Shown here: positions 1 through 8,076 of the stretch, one piece after another | How the letters are laid out: each line of letters begins with the position of its first letter | How positions within the stretch are numbered: the stretch's first letter is position 1 | Made by a program: the position numbers and the translations under genes | The notes under the pieces: generated by a model | Seen by the model: the letters and a program-made list of their open reading frames with translations, nothing else | Told to the model about the DNA's origin: nothing | The model's database searches: none | Assembly (NCBI GenBank): GCA_027457185.1 | Contig: DAIDTN010000192.1 | Location: 1 to 15,955, forward strand | Reading direction: 5' to 3' | Source of the DNA: Burkholderiales bacterium | GTDB lineage: Bacteria > Pseudomonadota > Gammaproteobacteria > Burkholderiales > SG8-39 | DNA: 15,955 nucleotides

Positions 1-321
1 AGAAACCCCGCAAACGAATAATAGCCGAAACATTGTTGCGATGCAACAGATATTTTCGGGCTGCAAAATTGCCTGCTGGGGCGAACTATTTGTGCTATCG
101 ATACGGCAAATCCGCTCATTAACTTATTGCATTGCATCAACGTGGAATAAGTCGCCCATTGGGAGGCTTCAATCGCGAGCAGGAGTCTGCCACGTGCTTC
201 TCCGAAGTCTCACGCCATTCGAGCGAGACGCCGTATCCGACTTCTACCGTGCTCTGGCCGCGGTCGACCGCCGCAAGCGCTTCTGTTTTCTGATCCTGTC
301 CAGCGCAAAGCCGCTAACTAT
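1..321. other. Gene-poor left end with a possible decayed reading frame
   Basis: I see no complete gene here. From about 194 to 300 on the plus strand one frame has coding-like third positions and reads LTPFERDAVSDFYRALAA followed by VDRRKRF. That resembles the first helix of GNAT acetyltransferases (LxPxDRxAlxxfyraLxxxxRrlRF), but it continues without any GNAT core and runs antisense through the next gene. It may be a remnant. The first 180 bases are AT-richer and show no convincing frame, RNA gene or terminator. Confidence 0.35.
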
Positions 322-672
322 TCAGGTCCCGGTTTTCCGGATGATCGCAATGAACACCCAAACTATCGCCAACGGCAGGAGCAGAACCAGCAGGAGCGGG
401 AACGCGAGTCCCGCCAGGATAAGCCCGGCGACTATCACGCCGCCCAGGATGAAAATGCCGATTCCGGCGAACACGAAGAGCAGGAAAATAGCCGCGCAGA
501 ACAGAGCGATCAGGCCAATGACGAGTCCGGCAGCTCCGATTGTGCCAATGAGCGGCCCGGTGAGTTCCTGACCGTTGATGATGATTCTTGTCGACCCTGC
601 CGCAAAAAACAATCCCCATGCGACGATGACCAGCATCACGACTGCAAGTGCGATTGCCGCTTTCTTGGCCAT
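322..672 (-). CDS. Small multi-pass membrane protein of unknown function
   Basis: The protein has 116 residues and is almost entirely hydrophobic. It starts MAKKAAIALAVVML and has about four predicted membrane segments (roughly residues 5-25, 40-64, 66-90 and 92-110), with a short polar loop around RIIINGQEL after the first. The C terminus is basic (IIRKTGT), suggesting a cytoplasmic end. I chose the ATG at 672 rather than an in-frame upstream start because AGGAAGGAGT lies about seven bases before it. I do not recognise a family. It lies downstream of the folate gene on the same strand, about 155 bases away, so it may have its own transcript. No catalytic motif is visible. Confidence 0.75.
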   Translation of the reverse strand: MAKKAAIALAVVMLVIVAWGLFFAAGSTRIIINGQELTGPLIGTIGAAGLVIGLIALFCAAIFLLFVFAGIGIFILGGVIVAGLILAGLAFPLLLVLLLPLAIVWVFIAIIRKTGT

Positions 673-828
673 ATGAGACTCCTTCCTGGCAGAACTTCTT
701 AGCATCAACATTCGACGCCCAAAAAATTCTATGGTTCAGGCCGAGGATTTTTGCGGGGCGCGCAGGATCGAATTGGGTTTGGCCGGCGCAGGGGGGTGAC
801 AGCAGAAACGTCAGCAGTTTTCCAGCGC

Positions 829-1548
829 TCAATAGCCGGGGGTCTGCGGATCTTCGCCGAAATATCCCGGCGCGATATCGGCCGCATAGCACACGGGTGA
901 ACTGAGTTCGGTGCGCGGTTCCTGCGGCACGCCGAGGAACTCGAGTTTGCCCTCGTCGAGTCGGTATACGCCGCGCTCGGTGACCACGTAATCCATGGGG
1001 ATGTCCCAGGGCTGGGGCCGGATGGTGTCGATCGCGGCGAGTTCGAAGCTCACGCCGATCACCAGCGGTTTGCGCGCGCGCAGGCTTTCCAGCGTGCGGT
1101 CGAAAAAACCGCCGCCGTAGCCGAGGCGATAGCCCTGCCGATCGAAGCCGTTCATCGGCAGCAGCACTGTATCCGGCGCCAATCCCGCGCCCGCCTTGGG
1201 ATAGGGTATGTCGAGCTTGCCTATCTCCATTTCCACTCCCGGATGCCATTCACGGAAAATGAGCGGCGACTTGGGCGCGACCACCACCGGCAACGCCGCA
1301 GTTGCGCCCTGCTCGCGTAGTTGCCGCAGCAGGTGGCGCGCATCGTACTCGTTGCGGATCGGCCAGCAGAACGCCACCACGCCCCTGGCCAGGCCCGGGA
1401 ACCCGTATAGCAAATGGTGGTCCATGGCTACGCGCCATGCGTGCAGCCGTTCTGCGGGCAATGCCTGTCTGCGCGATAGCAACTCGCCGCGCAGTTGCTT
1501 GCGCCAGGCCATCAATTCAGTGTGGTGCATATATTTGACGCGCGTCAT
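829..1548 (-). CDS. fthC: 5-formyltetrahydrofolate cyclo-ligase
   Basis: It is predicted to convert 5-formyl-THF to 5,10-methenyl-THF with ATP in cytoplasmic one-carbon metabolism. The diagnostic motif MNGFDRQGYRLGYGGGFFDR, which holds the nucleotide-binding loop, is intact at about residues 131-150, and the usual basic N-terminal region (WRKQLRGELLSRR) is present. At 239 residues it is some 35-40 longer than a typical family member. The excess is a C-terminal tail after EFLGVP containing SSPVCYAADIAPGYFGE. The start is uncertain: in-frame ATGs lie at 1548, 1530 and 1512, and none has a strong ribosome site. The gene is divergent from slt with only about 36 bases between starts, so the two promoters must overlap. 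Family call secure, start not. Confidence 0.92.
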   Translation of the reverse strand: MTRVKYMHHTELMAWRKQLRGELLSRRQALPAERLHAWRVAMDHHLLYGFPGLARGVVAFCWPIRNEYDARHLLRQLREQGATAALPVVVAPKSPLIFREWHPGVEMEIGKLDIPYPKAGAGLAPDTVLLPMNGFDRQGYRLGYGGGFFDRTLESLRARKPLVIGVSFELAAIDTIRPQPWDIPMDYVVTERGVYRLDEGKLEFLGVPQEPRTELSSPVCYAADIAPGYFGEDPQTPGY

Positions 1549-1584
1549 CCATCCGGTCTGTGGAGAGTTTATACTAGGTTCATC

Positions 1585-3588
1585 ATGGGTTTAGCCGCAA
1601 AAACCACTATAACACCGATACTGCGTGCTTTGATATTCGCGCTCGCCCTGGCGCCGCTCGCGTTACAGGCGAGTCCGGTCCAGCCGCAGACGCAGGAGGA
1701 GATTTTCCTTGCCGCACACGCCGCGGCGCGCGCGGGCGACTACGACAAGCTCGCCCGATACGACGCGCAGCTGCAGGATTATGTACTCGAACCCTATGTG
1801 GAATCCTGGATGCTGCGCGCGCGTCTCGAAGATGCCACGGCGGAGGAAGTGCGCGCTTTCCTCAAGCGCCAGCAGGGCACCGTGCTCGCCGAGCAGGTGC
1901 GCAAGGAATGGCTGAAGGTGCTGGGCAAGAAGCGGCAATGGAATCTGTTCCGGGCCGAGCATCCATTGCTGGTCAACGACGACAACGAAACCGCTTGTTA
2001 CGCGCTGCAGGCGCGGTGGGAACAGAAGGACGAGTCGGCATTAGCCGAAGTTCGCGCGCAGTGGTACGCGCCGCGCGAGCTGCCCGAAGGCTGCGTGCCG
2101 CTGGTCGAGGCGCTGATCGCCCGCGGCGAGTTCACCGACCGCCAGGTATGGGAGCGCGTACGCCTGTTGCTCGAGGCCGGCGCAGTCAGCGCGGCGTGGC
2201 GTACCGCCGAGTACCTGCCGCAGTCGGAAATGCCGGACCGCGGCAAATTGTTTGAGGCAGCAGCCGGGCCGAAACGCTTCCTCGACGAAGAGAAGAAGGA
2301 CCTGTCGCGCCGTCAGGTGCGCGAGCTCATCATTTTCGCGGTGTATCGCCTGGCGCGCAGCGACCCGGTCGCGGCCGCAGGCTATTGGGACAAGCAGCCC
2401 CGTGCGAAATTTTCCACCGAGGAGCGGGGCTACGCCTGGGGCCAGCTGGCGCTGCAGGCAGCGCGGCACAACCTGCCGCAGGCGCTGAAGTGGTACGGCT
2501 ATGCCGAGGCGGCGGGAGCGCAGTTGTCGGAAGAACAACTCGCCTGGCGCCTGCGCTCGGCACTGCGCCAGGGCGACTGGCGTGAAGTCCAGGTCTCGGC
2601 GCAAAAGATGTCGCCGCTGCAAAGGAACGAACCGGCCTGGATTTACTGGCGGGGACGCGCCGCGCGGGCGCTGGGAAATCCCGCCAGGGCGCGCACCCTG
2701 TTTTCGCGCATCGCCGGCGGACATTATTTCTATGCCGAGCTCGCTGCCGAGGAACTCGGCCTGCCCTTCAGAATTCCGCCAACGGGTTACAAGCCGACGG
2801 CGGAACAGGTGGCCGCAATTGCGCGCGAGCCTGGCTTTCAGCGCGCGCTCGAGCTGTATCGGCTGGGCCAGCGTGTCGATGCGACGCGTGAATGGCTCTG
2901 GTCAATACGCGGCATGGACGACCAGCAACTGCTGGCCGCGGCCGAATTCGCGCGCCAGAACGAAATATTCGACCGCGCCATCAACACCGCCGACAAGACG
3001 CTGGCGCTGCACGATTTCAGCGTGCGCTATCTCGCGCCTTATCGCGAGCAGTTGGGCGAAAATGCGCGCGCGCAGCAGCTGGACGAAGCCTGGGTGCTGG
3101 GGCTGGTGCGCCAGGAGAGCCGCTTCATTTCGGCGATCAGGTCCTCGGCCGGAGCGGCCGGCCTGATGCAGCTCATGCCGGCTACGGCCAGGTGGGTAGC
3201 CCGGCGCATGGGCATGCAGGACTATTCCTGGGCGCGGGTGACGGACGCCGGCGTGAACGCGGCCCTGGGCACCTATTACCTGCGCCATGTGTTGGACGAA
3301 CTCGATGACAATCCGGTGCTGGCGGCGGCGGCCTATAATGCAGGTCCCGGACGGGCGCGCAAGTGGTGTGATACGCACCCTTTGGAGGGCGCGATTTACG
3401 CCGAGACCATACCGTTCAGCGAAACCCGCGACTACGTCAAGAAAGTGATGAACAACACCATGTATTACGCCGCCATGCTCGGAGACCCGGTGCGCTCCCT
3501 GAAAGCGCGCCTCGGCATTATCGCGCCGCGCGGCGGCGGCGATCACCTCCTGGCGCAGCGCGAGGCCGGGCAGCAAGAGCCTCAATGA
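1585..3588 (+). CDS. slt: Soluble lytic murein transglycosylase, Slt70 type
   Basis: It is predicted to cleave the MurNAc-GlcNAc bond of peptidoglycan to give 1,6-anhydroMurNAc ends in the periplasm. The 667-residue length is near that of E. coli Slt (about 645). A signal peptide (basic start, hydrophobic core, LQA/SP cleavage after about residue 29) supports the ATG at 1585; starting further upstream would bury it. Residues about 30-480 form the alpha-helical superhelix region. The SLT domain follows: catalytic Glu511 in RQESRF, then GAAGLMQLMPATA, AYNAGPGRARKW and ETRDYVKKVM, all as expected. The stop overlaps the next start by four bases (ATGA), so translation of the downstream gene is probably coupled. 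A TATACT element at 1570-1575 could be its -10 but no good -35 was found. Confidence 0.96.
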   Translation: MGLAAKTTITPILRALIFALALAPLALQASPVQPQTQEEIFLAAHAAARAGDYDKLARYDAQLQDYVLEPYVESWMLRARLEDATAEEVRAFLKRQQGTVLAEQVRKEWLKVLGKKRQWNLFRAEHPLLVNDDNETACYALQARWEQKDESALAEVRAQWYAPRELPEGCVPLVEALIARGEFTDRQVWERVRLLLEAGAVSAAWRTAEYLPQSEMPDRGKLFEAAAGPKRFLDEEKKDLSRRQVRELIIFAVYRLARSDPVAAAGYWDKQPRAKFSTEERGYAWGQLALQAARHNLPQALKWYGYAEAAGAQLSEEQLAWRLRSALRQGDWREVQVSAQKMSPLQRNEPAWIYWRGRAARALGNPARARTLFSRIAGGHYFYAELAAEELGLPFRIPPTGYKPTAEQVAAIAREPGFQRALELYRLGQRVDATREWLWSIRGMDDQQLLAAAEFARQNEIFDRAINTADKTLALHDFSVRYLAPYREQLGENARAQQLDEAWVLGLVRQESRFISAIRSSAGAAGLMQLMPATARWVARRMGMQDYSWARVTDAGVNAALGTYYLRHVLDELDDNPVLAAAAYNAGPGRARKWCDTHPLEGAIYAETIPFSETRDYVKKVMNNTMYYAAMLGDPVRSLKARLGIIAPRGGGDHLLAQREAGQQEPQ

Positions 3589-4553
3589 AGCTGGAGCGCA
3601 TAGCCGTCCTCGGCGGCAGCGGTTTTGTCGGCCGCCATGTGGTCGGCATGCTCGCCGTACAGGGCAAACAGGTCGTCGTGACGACGCGCCGGCGCGAGCG
3701 CGCCAAGCACCTGTTCATGTTGCCGACGGTGGAGGTGGTGCAGGCGGACGCATGCGATCCGGCGCAACTCGCCGCCGTGTTGCGCGGCTGCGACGCGGTA
3801 ATCAACCTGGTGGGGGTGCTGCAAAGCCGGCCGGGCGAGCCCTATGGCGTCGATTTCCGCCGCGCGCATGCCGAATTGCCGCGGGTGTTGGTGACCGCCT
3901 GCGAGCAGTTGCATATCCCGCGCGTGCTGCATATGAGCGCGCTGAACGCCTCGAGCAAAGGTCCCAGCGCCTACTTGCGTTCCAAAGGCGACGGCGAAAA
4001 CTGGATGTTCGCCGAAGGCAAGCGGCTGGCGATCACCGTGTTCCGCCCTTCGGTGGTGTTCGGCCCGGAAGACAGCTTCCTCAATCTGTTCGCGCTGCTG
4101 CAGCGTCTTGTGCCGGTGGTACTGCTGGCCTGCCCCGAGGCGAAATTCCAGCCGGTCTATGTCGGCGACGTGGCGCGGGCCCTGGTGCAGGCGCTCCCCG
4201 AGCGCGAGAGTTTCGGCAAGAGCTACGATCTGTGCGGGCCGAAAGTCTACACGCTGCGCGAGTTGGTCAGGTTCGCCGGCCGCTCCAGCGGTCACGCGCG
4301 TCCTATCATCGGCCTCAACGCCAAGTACTCCATGCTGCAGTCATGGATCATGGAGTGGCTGCCGGGCAAGCTCATGAGCCGCGACAATGTGCTGTCGATG
4401 TCGCTGCCCAGCACCAGCGCCGCGCCTTTTCCTTTCGGCATTCAGCCTGCTGCGCTGGAGGCGGTGGCGCCGCTGTACCTGCAGGGCAGGTACGCGCGCT
4501 CGCGCTTCGGCCTGCTGCGCTACTACGCCGGCAGAAAGACGCGCGCAGCGTGA
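3585..4553 (+). CDS. NDUFA9-like atypical short-chain dehydrogenase
   Basis: This 322-residue NAD(P)-binding protein belongs to the extended/atypical SDR group that bacterial annotation calls complex I NDUFA9 subunit family. The N-terminal Rossmann motif is GGSGFVG at residues 10-16. A Tyr130-x3-Lys134 pair (YLRSK) follows the strand ending in HMSAL, and FRPSVVFGPED is the usual region after it. The C-terminal third (about 230-322) would form the substrate lobe. The substrate is not known. The name comes from similarity to the mitochondrial accessory subunit, and nothing here shows a link to respiration. It overlaps slt by ATGA and the following GST by GTGA, so the three are very probably one operon. 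Confidence 0.88.
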   Translation: MKLERIAVLGGSGFVGRHVVGMLAVQGKQVVVTTRRRERAKHLFMLPTVEVVQADACDPAQLAAVLRGCDAVINLVGVLQSRPGEPYGVDFRRAHAELPRVLVTACEQLHIPRVLHMSALNASSKGPSAYLRSKGDGENWMFAEGKRLAITVFRPSVVFGPEDSFLNLFALLQRLVPVVLLACPEAKFQPVYVGDVARALVQALPERESFGKSYDLCGPKVYTLRELVRFAGRSSGHARPIIGLNAKYSMLQSWIMEWLPGKLMSRDNVLSMSLPSTSAAPFPFGIQPAALEAVAPLYLQGRYARSRFGLLRYYAGRKTRAA

Positions 4554-5209
4554 AGCCGCTCAAGCTCGCAATCGCCAACAAGAACTACTCCTCCTGGTCG
4601 ATGCGGCCCTGGGTGCTGCTGACCCAGGCCGGCATCGCGTTCGAGGAAATCCAGCTCAAGTTCAGCGACGAAGGCAGGGTGCCCGGCGTCGAAGCCTACT
4701 CGCCCACGCGCCAGGTGCCGGTATTGATCGTCGACGGCGAGCCGGTGTGGGATTCGCTCGCCATCTGCGAGGCCGCGGCCGAGTTGTTTCCGGATAAACG
4801 CCTGTGGCCGGCCGATGCGCGCGCGCGCCAGATCGCGCGTTCCATCTGCGCCGAAATGCATGCCGGATTCCGCAACCTGCGCGGTGCCATGCCGATGAAC
4901 ATCCGCGCTGCGCTGCCGGGCAAGGGCATGAGCCCGCAGGTGCAGCAGGACATCGACCGCATTGCCGCAATCTGGGAATCCTGCCGCGCGCGCTATGGCC
5001 AAGACGGCGAACTGCTGTTCGGGCGGTTCACCGTCGCCGATGCGTTTTACGCGCCGGTAGCCACGCGCTTTCTTACCTACGCCGTTGCGCTGCCGCGCGC
5101 GGCGCAGCGCTACGCCGACGCGCTGCTCGCGCTTCCCGCGGTGCGCGCATGGATGGCGCAGGCGCGCCTTGAGACCGAATTCGTGCGCGCCGACGAACCC
5201 TATATCTAA
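4550..5209 (+). CDS. Glutathione S-transferase family protein
   Basis: The protein has 219 residues and starts with GTG inside the stop of the previous gene (GTGA overlap); no strong ribosome site is visible, so coupling is likely. The N-terminal thioredoxin fold begins KLAIANKNYSSWSMRPWVLL, with Ser14/Ser15 in the position that usually activates glutathione. The cis-proline region QVPVLI and the glutathione gamma-glutamyl contact region WDSLAICE follow. The all-alpha C-terminal domain covers about residues 90-219 and includes FGRFTVADAFYAPVATR, the N-capping box region. The substrate cannot be deduced. A GST between an NDUFA9-like gene and cca is, as far as I recall, a recurrent arrangement in betaproteobacteria. 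Confidence 0.9.
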   Translation: MKPLKLAIANKNYSSWSMRPWVLLTQAGIAFEEIQLKFSDEGRVPGVEAYSPTRQVPVLIVDGEPVWDSLAICEAAAELFPDKRLWPADARARQIARSICAEMHAGFRNLRGAMPMNIRAALPGKGMSPQVQQDIDRIAAIWESCRARYGQDGELLFGRFTVADAFYAPVATRFLTYAVALPRAAQRYADALLALPAVRAWMAQARLETEFVRADEPYI

Positions 5210-5237
5210 ACCATCCTGACCCAACGACAGGCTTCCG

Positions 5238-6371
5238 GTGAAGATTTACGCAGTCGGCGGCGCGGTCCGCGATGAACTTCTGGGGCTGCCGGTCAAGGAC
5301 CGCGACTACGTCGTGGTCGGCGCCACGCCCGAAGATATGACCCGGCTTGGGTACAAGCCGGTGGGCAAGGATTTCCCCGTGTTCCTGCATCCGCGAACGC
5401 ACGAGGAATATGCGCTGGCGCGCACCGAGCGCAAGACGGCACGCGGCTACAAGGGGTTCCAGGTGTATGCCGCGCCGGACGTGACGCTGGAGCAGGACCT
5501 GTCGCGGCGCGACCTCAGCATCAATGCCATCGCACGCGATGAGCGCGGACGCCTGATCGATCCCTATGGCGGCGCAACCGACCTGAAACGCGGCGTACTT
5601 CGCCACGTCAGTCCGGCGTTCGCCGAGGATCCGGTGCGCATACTGCGCGTGGCGCGTTTTGCCGCGCGTTTCGGTTTCACCGTGGCGCCGGCCACGCTGC
5701 GCCTGATGCGCGCGATGGTGGAGGCGGGCGAAGCCGATGCGCTGGTCGCCGAACGCGTATGGCAGGAACTGGCCATCGGCCTGATGGAAGCGGCGCCGTC
5801 GAAAATGTTCGCGTTGCTGCGCCGCTGCGGCGCGCTCGGGCGCGTGCTGCCGGAACTGGACGCGGCCTGGGCGCAGCGCGCGTACTATGCGCGCTCGCGG
5901 CGTGCGCTCGATTACGCCGCCGCCCAGGGCCGTGCGCTCGAGGTGCGCTACGCGGTGCTCGCCTGCGCGCTTGCCGGCGCGGATGCGCCCGAGCGCGAGC
6001 TGCGCCGCATGAGCGCGCGCCTGCGTGCGCCCGCCGACGCACGTGATCTGGCACTGCTTGCACTGCGCCAGCGCGAACAAATCGGCCGCGGCGCGAAGCT
6101 TGAAGCCGCAGCGATCGTCGTTTTGTTCCAGTCCTGCGATGCCTGGCGCAGGCCGGAGCGCTTCGGCCAGTTGTTGCAGGCGCTCGAGAGCTGCGAGGCC
6201 GGCAGCAAGCGGAGCCTGGCCGCGTCGGCGCGCCTGCTGGCTGCGCTGCGCGCTGCGCGCGCCGTTGACGCCGGCGCCATCGCCCGGCACGAGCCCGAGC
6301 CGCACAGGATCGCCGTGCGGCTGCGGGCGGCGCGCATAGCCGCGGTCACATCCGCGCTAAGCGTTCGCTGA
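5238..6371 (+). CDS. cca: CCA-adding tRNA nucleotidyltransferase, class II
   Basis: It is predicted to add or repair the 3' CCA of tRNAs. The catalytic head is complete: GGAVRD (residues 7-12), metal-binding Asp21 and Asp23 in KDRDYVVVG, the RRDLSINAIA template motif, DPYGG and EDPVRILRVARFAARF. The GTG at 5238 is the start because MKIYAVGGAVRDELLG aligns with the E. coli N terminus; only a weak AGG precedes it. At 377 residues it is shorter than E. coli Cca (about 412). The C-terminal half looks like the HD-domain region, but the HDLGK signature is replaced by CALAG (about residues 242-246) and the surrounding histidines are missing, so the 2',3'-cyclic phosphodiesterase/phosphatase activity is probably absent. 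It follows the GST by 28 bases. Confidence 0.95.
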   Translation: MKIYAVGGAVRDELLGLPVKDRDYVVVGATPEDMTRLGYKPVGKDFPVFLHPRTHEEYALARTERKTARGYKGFQVYAAPDVTLEQDLSRRDLSINAIARDERGRLIDPYGGATDLKRGVLRHVSPAFAEDPVRILRVARFAARFGFTVAPATLRLMRAMVEAGEADALVAERVWQELAIGLMEAAPSKMFALLRRCGALGRVLPELDAAWAQRAYYARSRRALDYAAAQGRALEVRYAVLACALAGADAPERELRRMSARLRAPADARDLALLALRQREQIGRGAKLEAAAIVVLFQSCDAWRRPERFGQLLQALESCEAGSKRSLAASARLLAALRAARAVDAGAIARHEPEPHRIAVRLRAARIAAVTSALSVR

Positions 6372-6720
6372 TCTTGCGCGCCGAATACGCAGAAACAAAG
6401 TCCACCGCGGTCCTGCCGCTACACGGACTGAGGCGCAACCTCGCGGCGGGCCAGCCCTCGATCGTGCAGGAAGAACTGTTTCACGCGCAGGACGGCATGC
6501 TCGATGCGCATCTGGCCGAGTTGCGGCCGCCGCACGCGCTCGTTTACCGACGCATTCGGGCTCGCGCGCACGGAAGTGGCCGAGCGCGAGCGCAAGCGCG
6601 GGTTAATTCCGTCCAATCCGTAGATGTATGTCGGCACGGCGATGCGCGAGAAGCTGCGCGGCATGGCGGCGCGCCCGGCGGGGGGCAATGGCGGCGGCGG
6701 CCGGAGCCGGTGGCGGCCAG
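6372..6720 (+). pseudogene. Decayed reading frame after cca, unrecognised
   Basis: The stretch has GC-rich third positions that move between frames. From 6374 to about 6535 one frame includes PSIVQEELFHAQDGMLDAHL and continues AELRPP. From about 6538 another reads SFTDAFGLARTEVAERERKR then GLIPSNP. A TAG at 6621-6623 interrupts it, and the same frame resumes at once with MYVGTAMREKLRGMAARPAG. A one-base shift plus one nonsense codon would join the three into one protein of roughly 110 residues or more. I cannot name the family. A competing minus-strand frame (6419-6688) looks less protein-like. It may be a 3' fragment of a gene lost when the adjacent low-GC segment arrived. Confidence 0.4.
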
Positions 6721-6726
6721 TGAAGC

Positions 6727-7656
6727 TTAGGCCTGATTGTCGGCGGCAGGCTGTGCGTGCATTACCCGATTTCGCCCCGCCAATTTCGCGCGGTACAGCG
6801 CCTTGTCCGCTTCCTGAAGCAGGAAGTCTTCACTCTGCTGCTCGTGCGGGATCACGGATGCCACGCCCACGCTGACAGTTACCTGCCTCCATCCACCAAA
6901 AACCATCCTGAGATCGCTGATTGCCTTTAGGATCGCTTCTGCGACCTTGTGCGATTCGGCGAAGTCGGTGTCCCCTAGAATCAAAGCGAACTCGTCGCCG
7001 CCAAGACGTGCCGCAAGATCGCTGGGCCTGCGGGAAAACTCAAGCAGAGCCTGTCCAACATTTCTCAGGCATTGGTCGCCGACAAGGTGCCCGAATTCGT
7101 CGTTGTAGTCCTTGAAGTAATCGACATCGAGCTCAATCAGGCTAATTGCCGACCGGTTGCGGATACTCCTACGCAATTCTCTGTTAAAAAACAGGTTGAA
7201 ATACCGGCGATTCGCCAACCCGGTCAGTGGGTCGTGCATGGCTAGGTGTTCGGCTCGTTCTTCGGCCAACTTGCGCTGTGTGATATTTTGATGGGAGATT
7301 ACATACAAACCTCTTGAGTCATCTTTCAGGCGGGTAACACGCATCATGAACCAGCGTTTCTCGTCCGGGCTGTGGCAGGGATACTCGAAATAGAAAGAAG
7401 CAGACCTGCCGCTCACAACATCCAGAATGCCCTGTCCCGCTTCATCGGCAAGCTTATCTCCGCTGGCGGCAGCGGCAGACAGGACTTCGAGATAGTTGCG
7501 GCCTTCCCAAGCGTACTTAGAAGAAAGTCCGTTTTCGCCGCCGAATTGGATCCACGCAAAATTGACGTCGAGAATGGTGCCCGCCTGGTCGATCACGGCG
7601 ATCTGCTCGTCGAGCGAGTTGATCACCAATGTGTGTAGCGCATTCAAATCTTGCAT
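6727..7656 (-). CDS. PAS-GGDEF diguanylate cyclase
   Basis: It is predicted to make cyclic di-GMP from two GTP. The 309-residue protein has an N-terminal PAS sensor domain (about residues 10-130: SLDEQIAVIDQAGTILDVNF to ISHQNITQRKLAEERAEHL) and a complete GGDEF domain beginning HDPLTGLANRRYF. The active-site loop RLGGDEFALIL carries GGDEF at 219-223. The product-inhibition site RPSD at 210-213 has the correct five-residue spacing, so feedback inhibition is likely. No transmembrane segment or signal peptide is seen, so it is cytoplasmic. The ATG at 7656 has AAGG about ten bases upstream; a TTG at 7716 would add 20 poorly conserved residues. Base composition is clearly less GC-rich than the flanking genes. 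It may be the last unit of the cassette array or flanking DNA. Confidence 0.93.
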   Translation of the reverse strand: MQDLNALHTLVINSLDEQIAVIDQAGTILDVNFAWIQFGGENGLSSKYAWEGRNYLEVLSAAAASGDKLADEAGQGILDVVSGRSASFYFEYPCHSPDEKRWFMMRVTRLKDDSRGLYVISHQNITQRKLAEERAEHLAMHDPLTGLANRRYFNLFFNRELRRSIRNRSAISLIELDVDYFKDYNDEFGHLVGDQCLRNVGQALLEFSRRPSDLAARLGGDEFALILGDTDFAESHKVAEAILKAISDLRMVFGGWRQVTVSVGVASVIPHEQQSEDFLLQEADKALYRAKLAGRNRVMHAQPAADNQA

Positions 7657-7710
7657 GTCGCGTGACCTTGGAGCAGCAACGAAGGCGTTCCTGTGGATGA
7701 GTTTTCCGGC

Positions 7711-7755
7711 ACCCAACGACCAAGCTCAGCCTTGGGCTGGGGCGCCTTGTTGGGC
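7711..7755 (-). other. Candidate short attC site after the ABM gene
   Basis: On the minus strand GCCCAAC (7755-7749) fits the R'' consensus RYYYAAC and GTTGGGT (7717-7711) fits the R' consensus GTTRRRY; they are complementary at six of seven positions. Between them GCCCCAGCC can pair with GGCTGAGC, leaving one extra base. At 45 bp it is shorter than most attC sites and it lacks the CGGAC seen in the others, so it may be degenerate or coincidental. The ABM stop lies inside it. Confidence 0.4.
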
Positions 7756-8055
7756 GGCAACGTTGGCGAATACCGGCTCATAGTGCTCTACGGCTGGAAA
7801 CGGCTCATAGAAGTGGTGAAGAAGCCGCTTCCATTCTTGATACTGAGGCGACTGACGAAATCCAACCCTGTGATCTTCAAGCGTTCGCCATTGGACCAGC
7901 AGAACATACTTATTCGCGGTCTCATAGCAGCGCTGAAGCTGATGCGAGACATAGCCTGGCATTGACGCGACGATGGCTTGAGCTTGCTCGAACGCCTGCT
8001 CAAATGCAGGACCCTCGCCGGACCGCAGGTTCAGCAATGCAACTTCAAGAATCAT
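7726..8055 (-). CDS. ABM-family monooxygenase-like protein
   Basis: The 109-residue protein matches the antibiotic biosynthesis monooxygenase (dimeric ferredoxin-like alpha/beta barrel) fold. It has a first strand MILEVALLNLRSG, a helix FEQAFEQAQAIVASMPGY, then SHQLQRC, KYVLLVQWRTLEDHRVGF and a late YEPFPAVEHYEP, which is the usual order. No cofactor motif is expected in this family, and the substrate cannot be deduced. I preferred the ATG at 8055 because GAGAGG sits six bases before it; the ATG at 8061 abuts that element. The last residues (about AAQQGAPAQG) read into the candidate attC at 7711-7755, so the C terminus may have been acquired from the recombination site. Upstream is the attC of the carbonic anhydrase cassette. 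Confidence 0.85.
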   Translation of the reverse strand: MILEVALLNLRSGEGPAFEQAFEQAQAIVASMPGYVSHQLQRCYETANKYVLLVQWRTLEDHRVGFRQSPQYQEWKRLLHHFYEPFPAVEHYEPVFANVAAQQGAPAQG

Positions 8056-8076
8056 TGGCATCCTCTCCCTGGCGCC

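Noticed and set aside
712..828. Possible 6S RNA near fthC
   Set aside because: 6S RNA often lies next to this gene in proteobacteria, but it is usually upstream. Here the upstream side is only 36 bases wide, and the downstream spacer shows no long bulged hairpin.
314..1249. Long minus-strand frame across the small membrane gene and fthC
   Set aside because: It is out of frame with two well-supported genes, arginine-rich and without any recognisable domain; a GC-rich shadow.
5073..6305. 410-codon minus-strand frame opposite cca
   Set aside because: It mirrors the highly biased codons of cca and has low-complexity Arg/Ala/Gln content. cca has all catalytic motifs.
6720..6735. attC site after the diguanylate cyclase stop (GCCTAAG)
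   Set aside because: The box ends in AAG instead of AAC, and no GTTRRRY or CGGAC arm follows within 150 bases.
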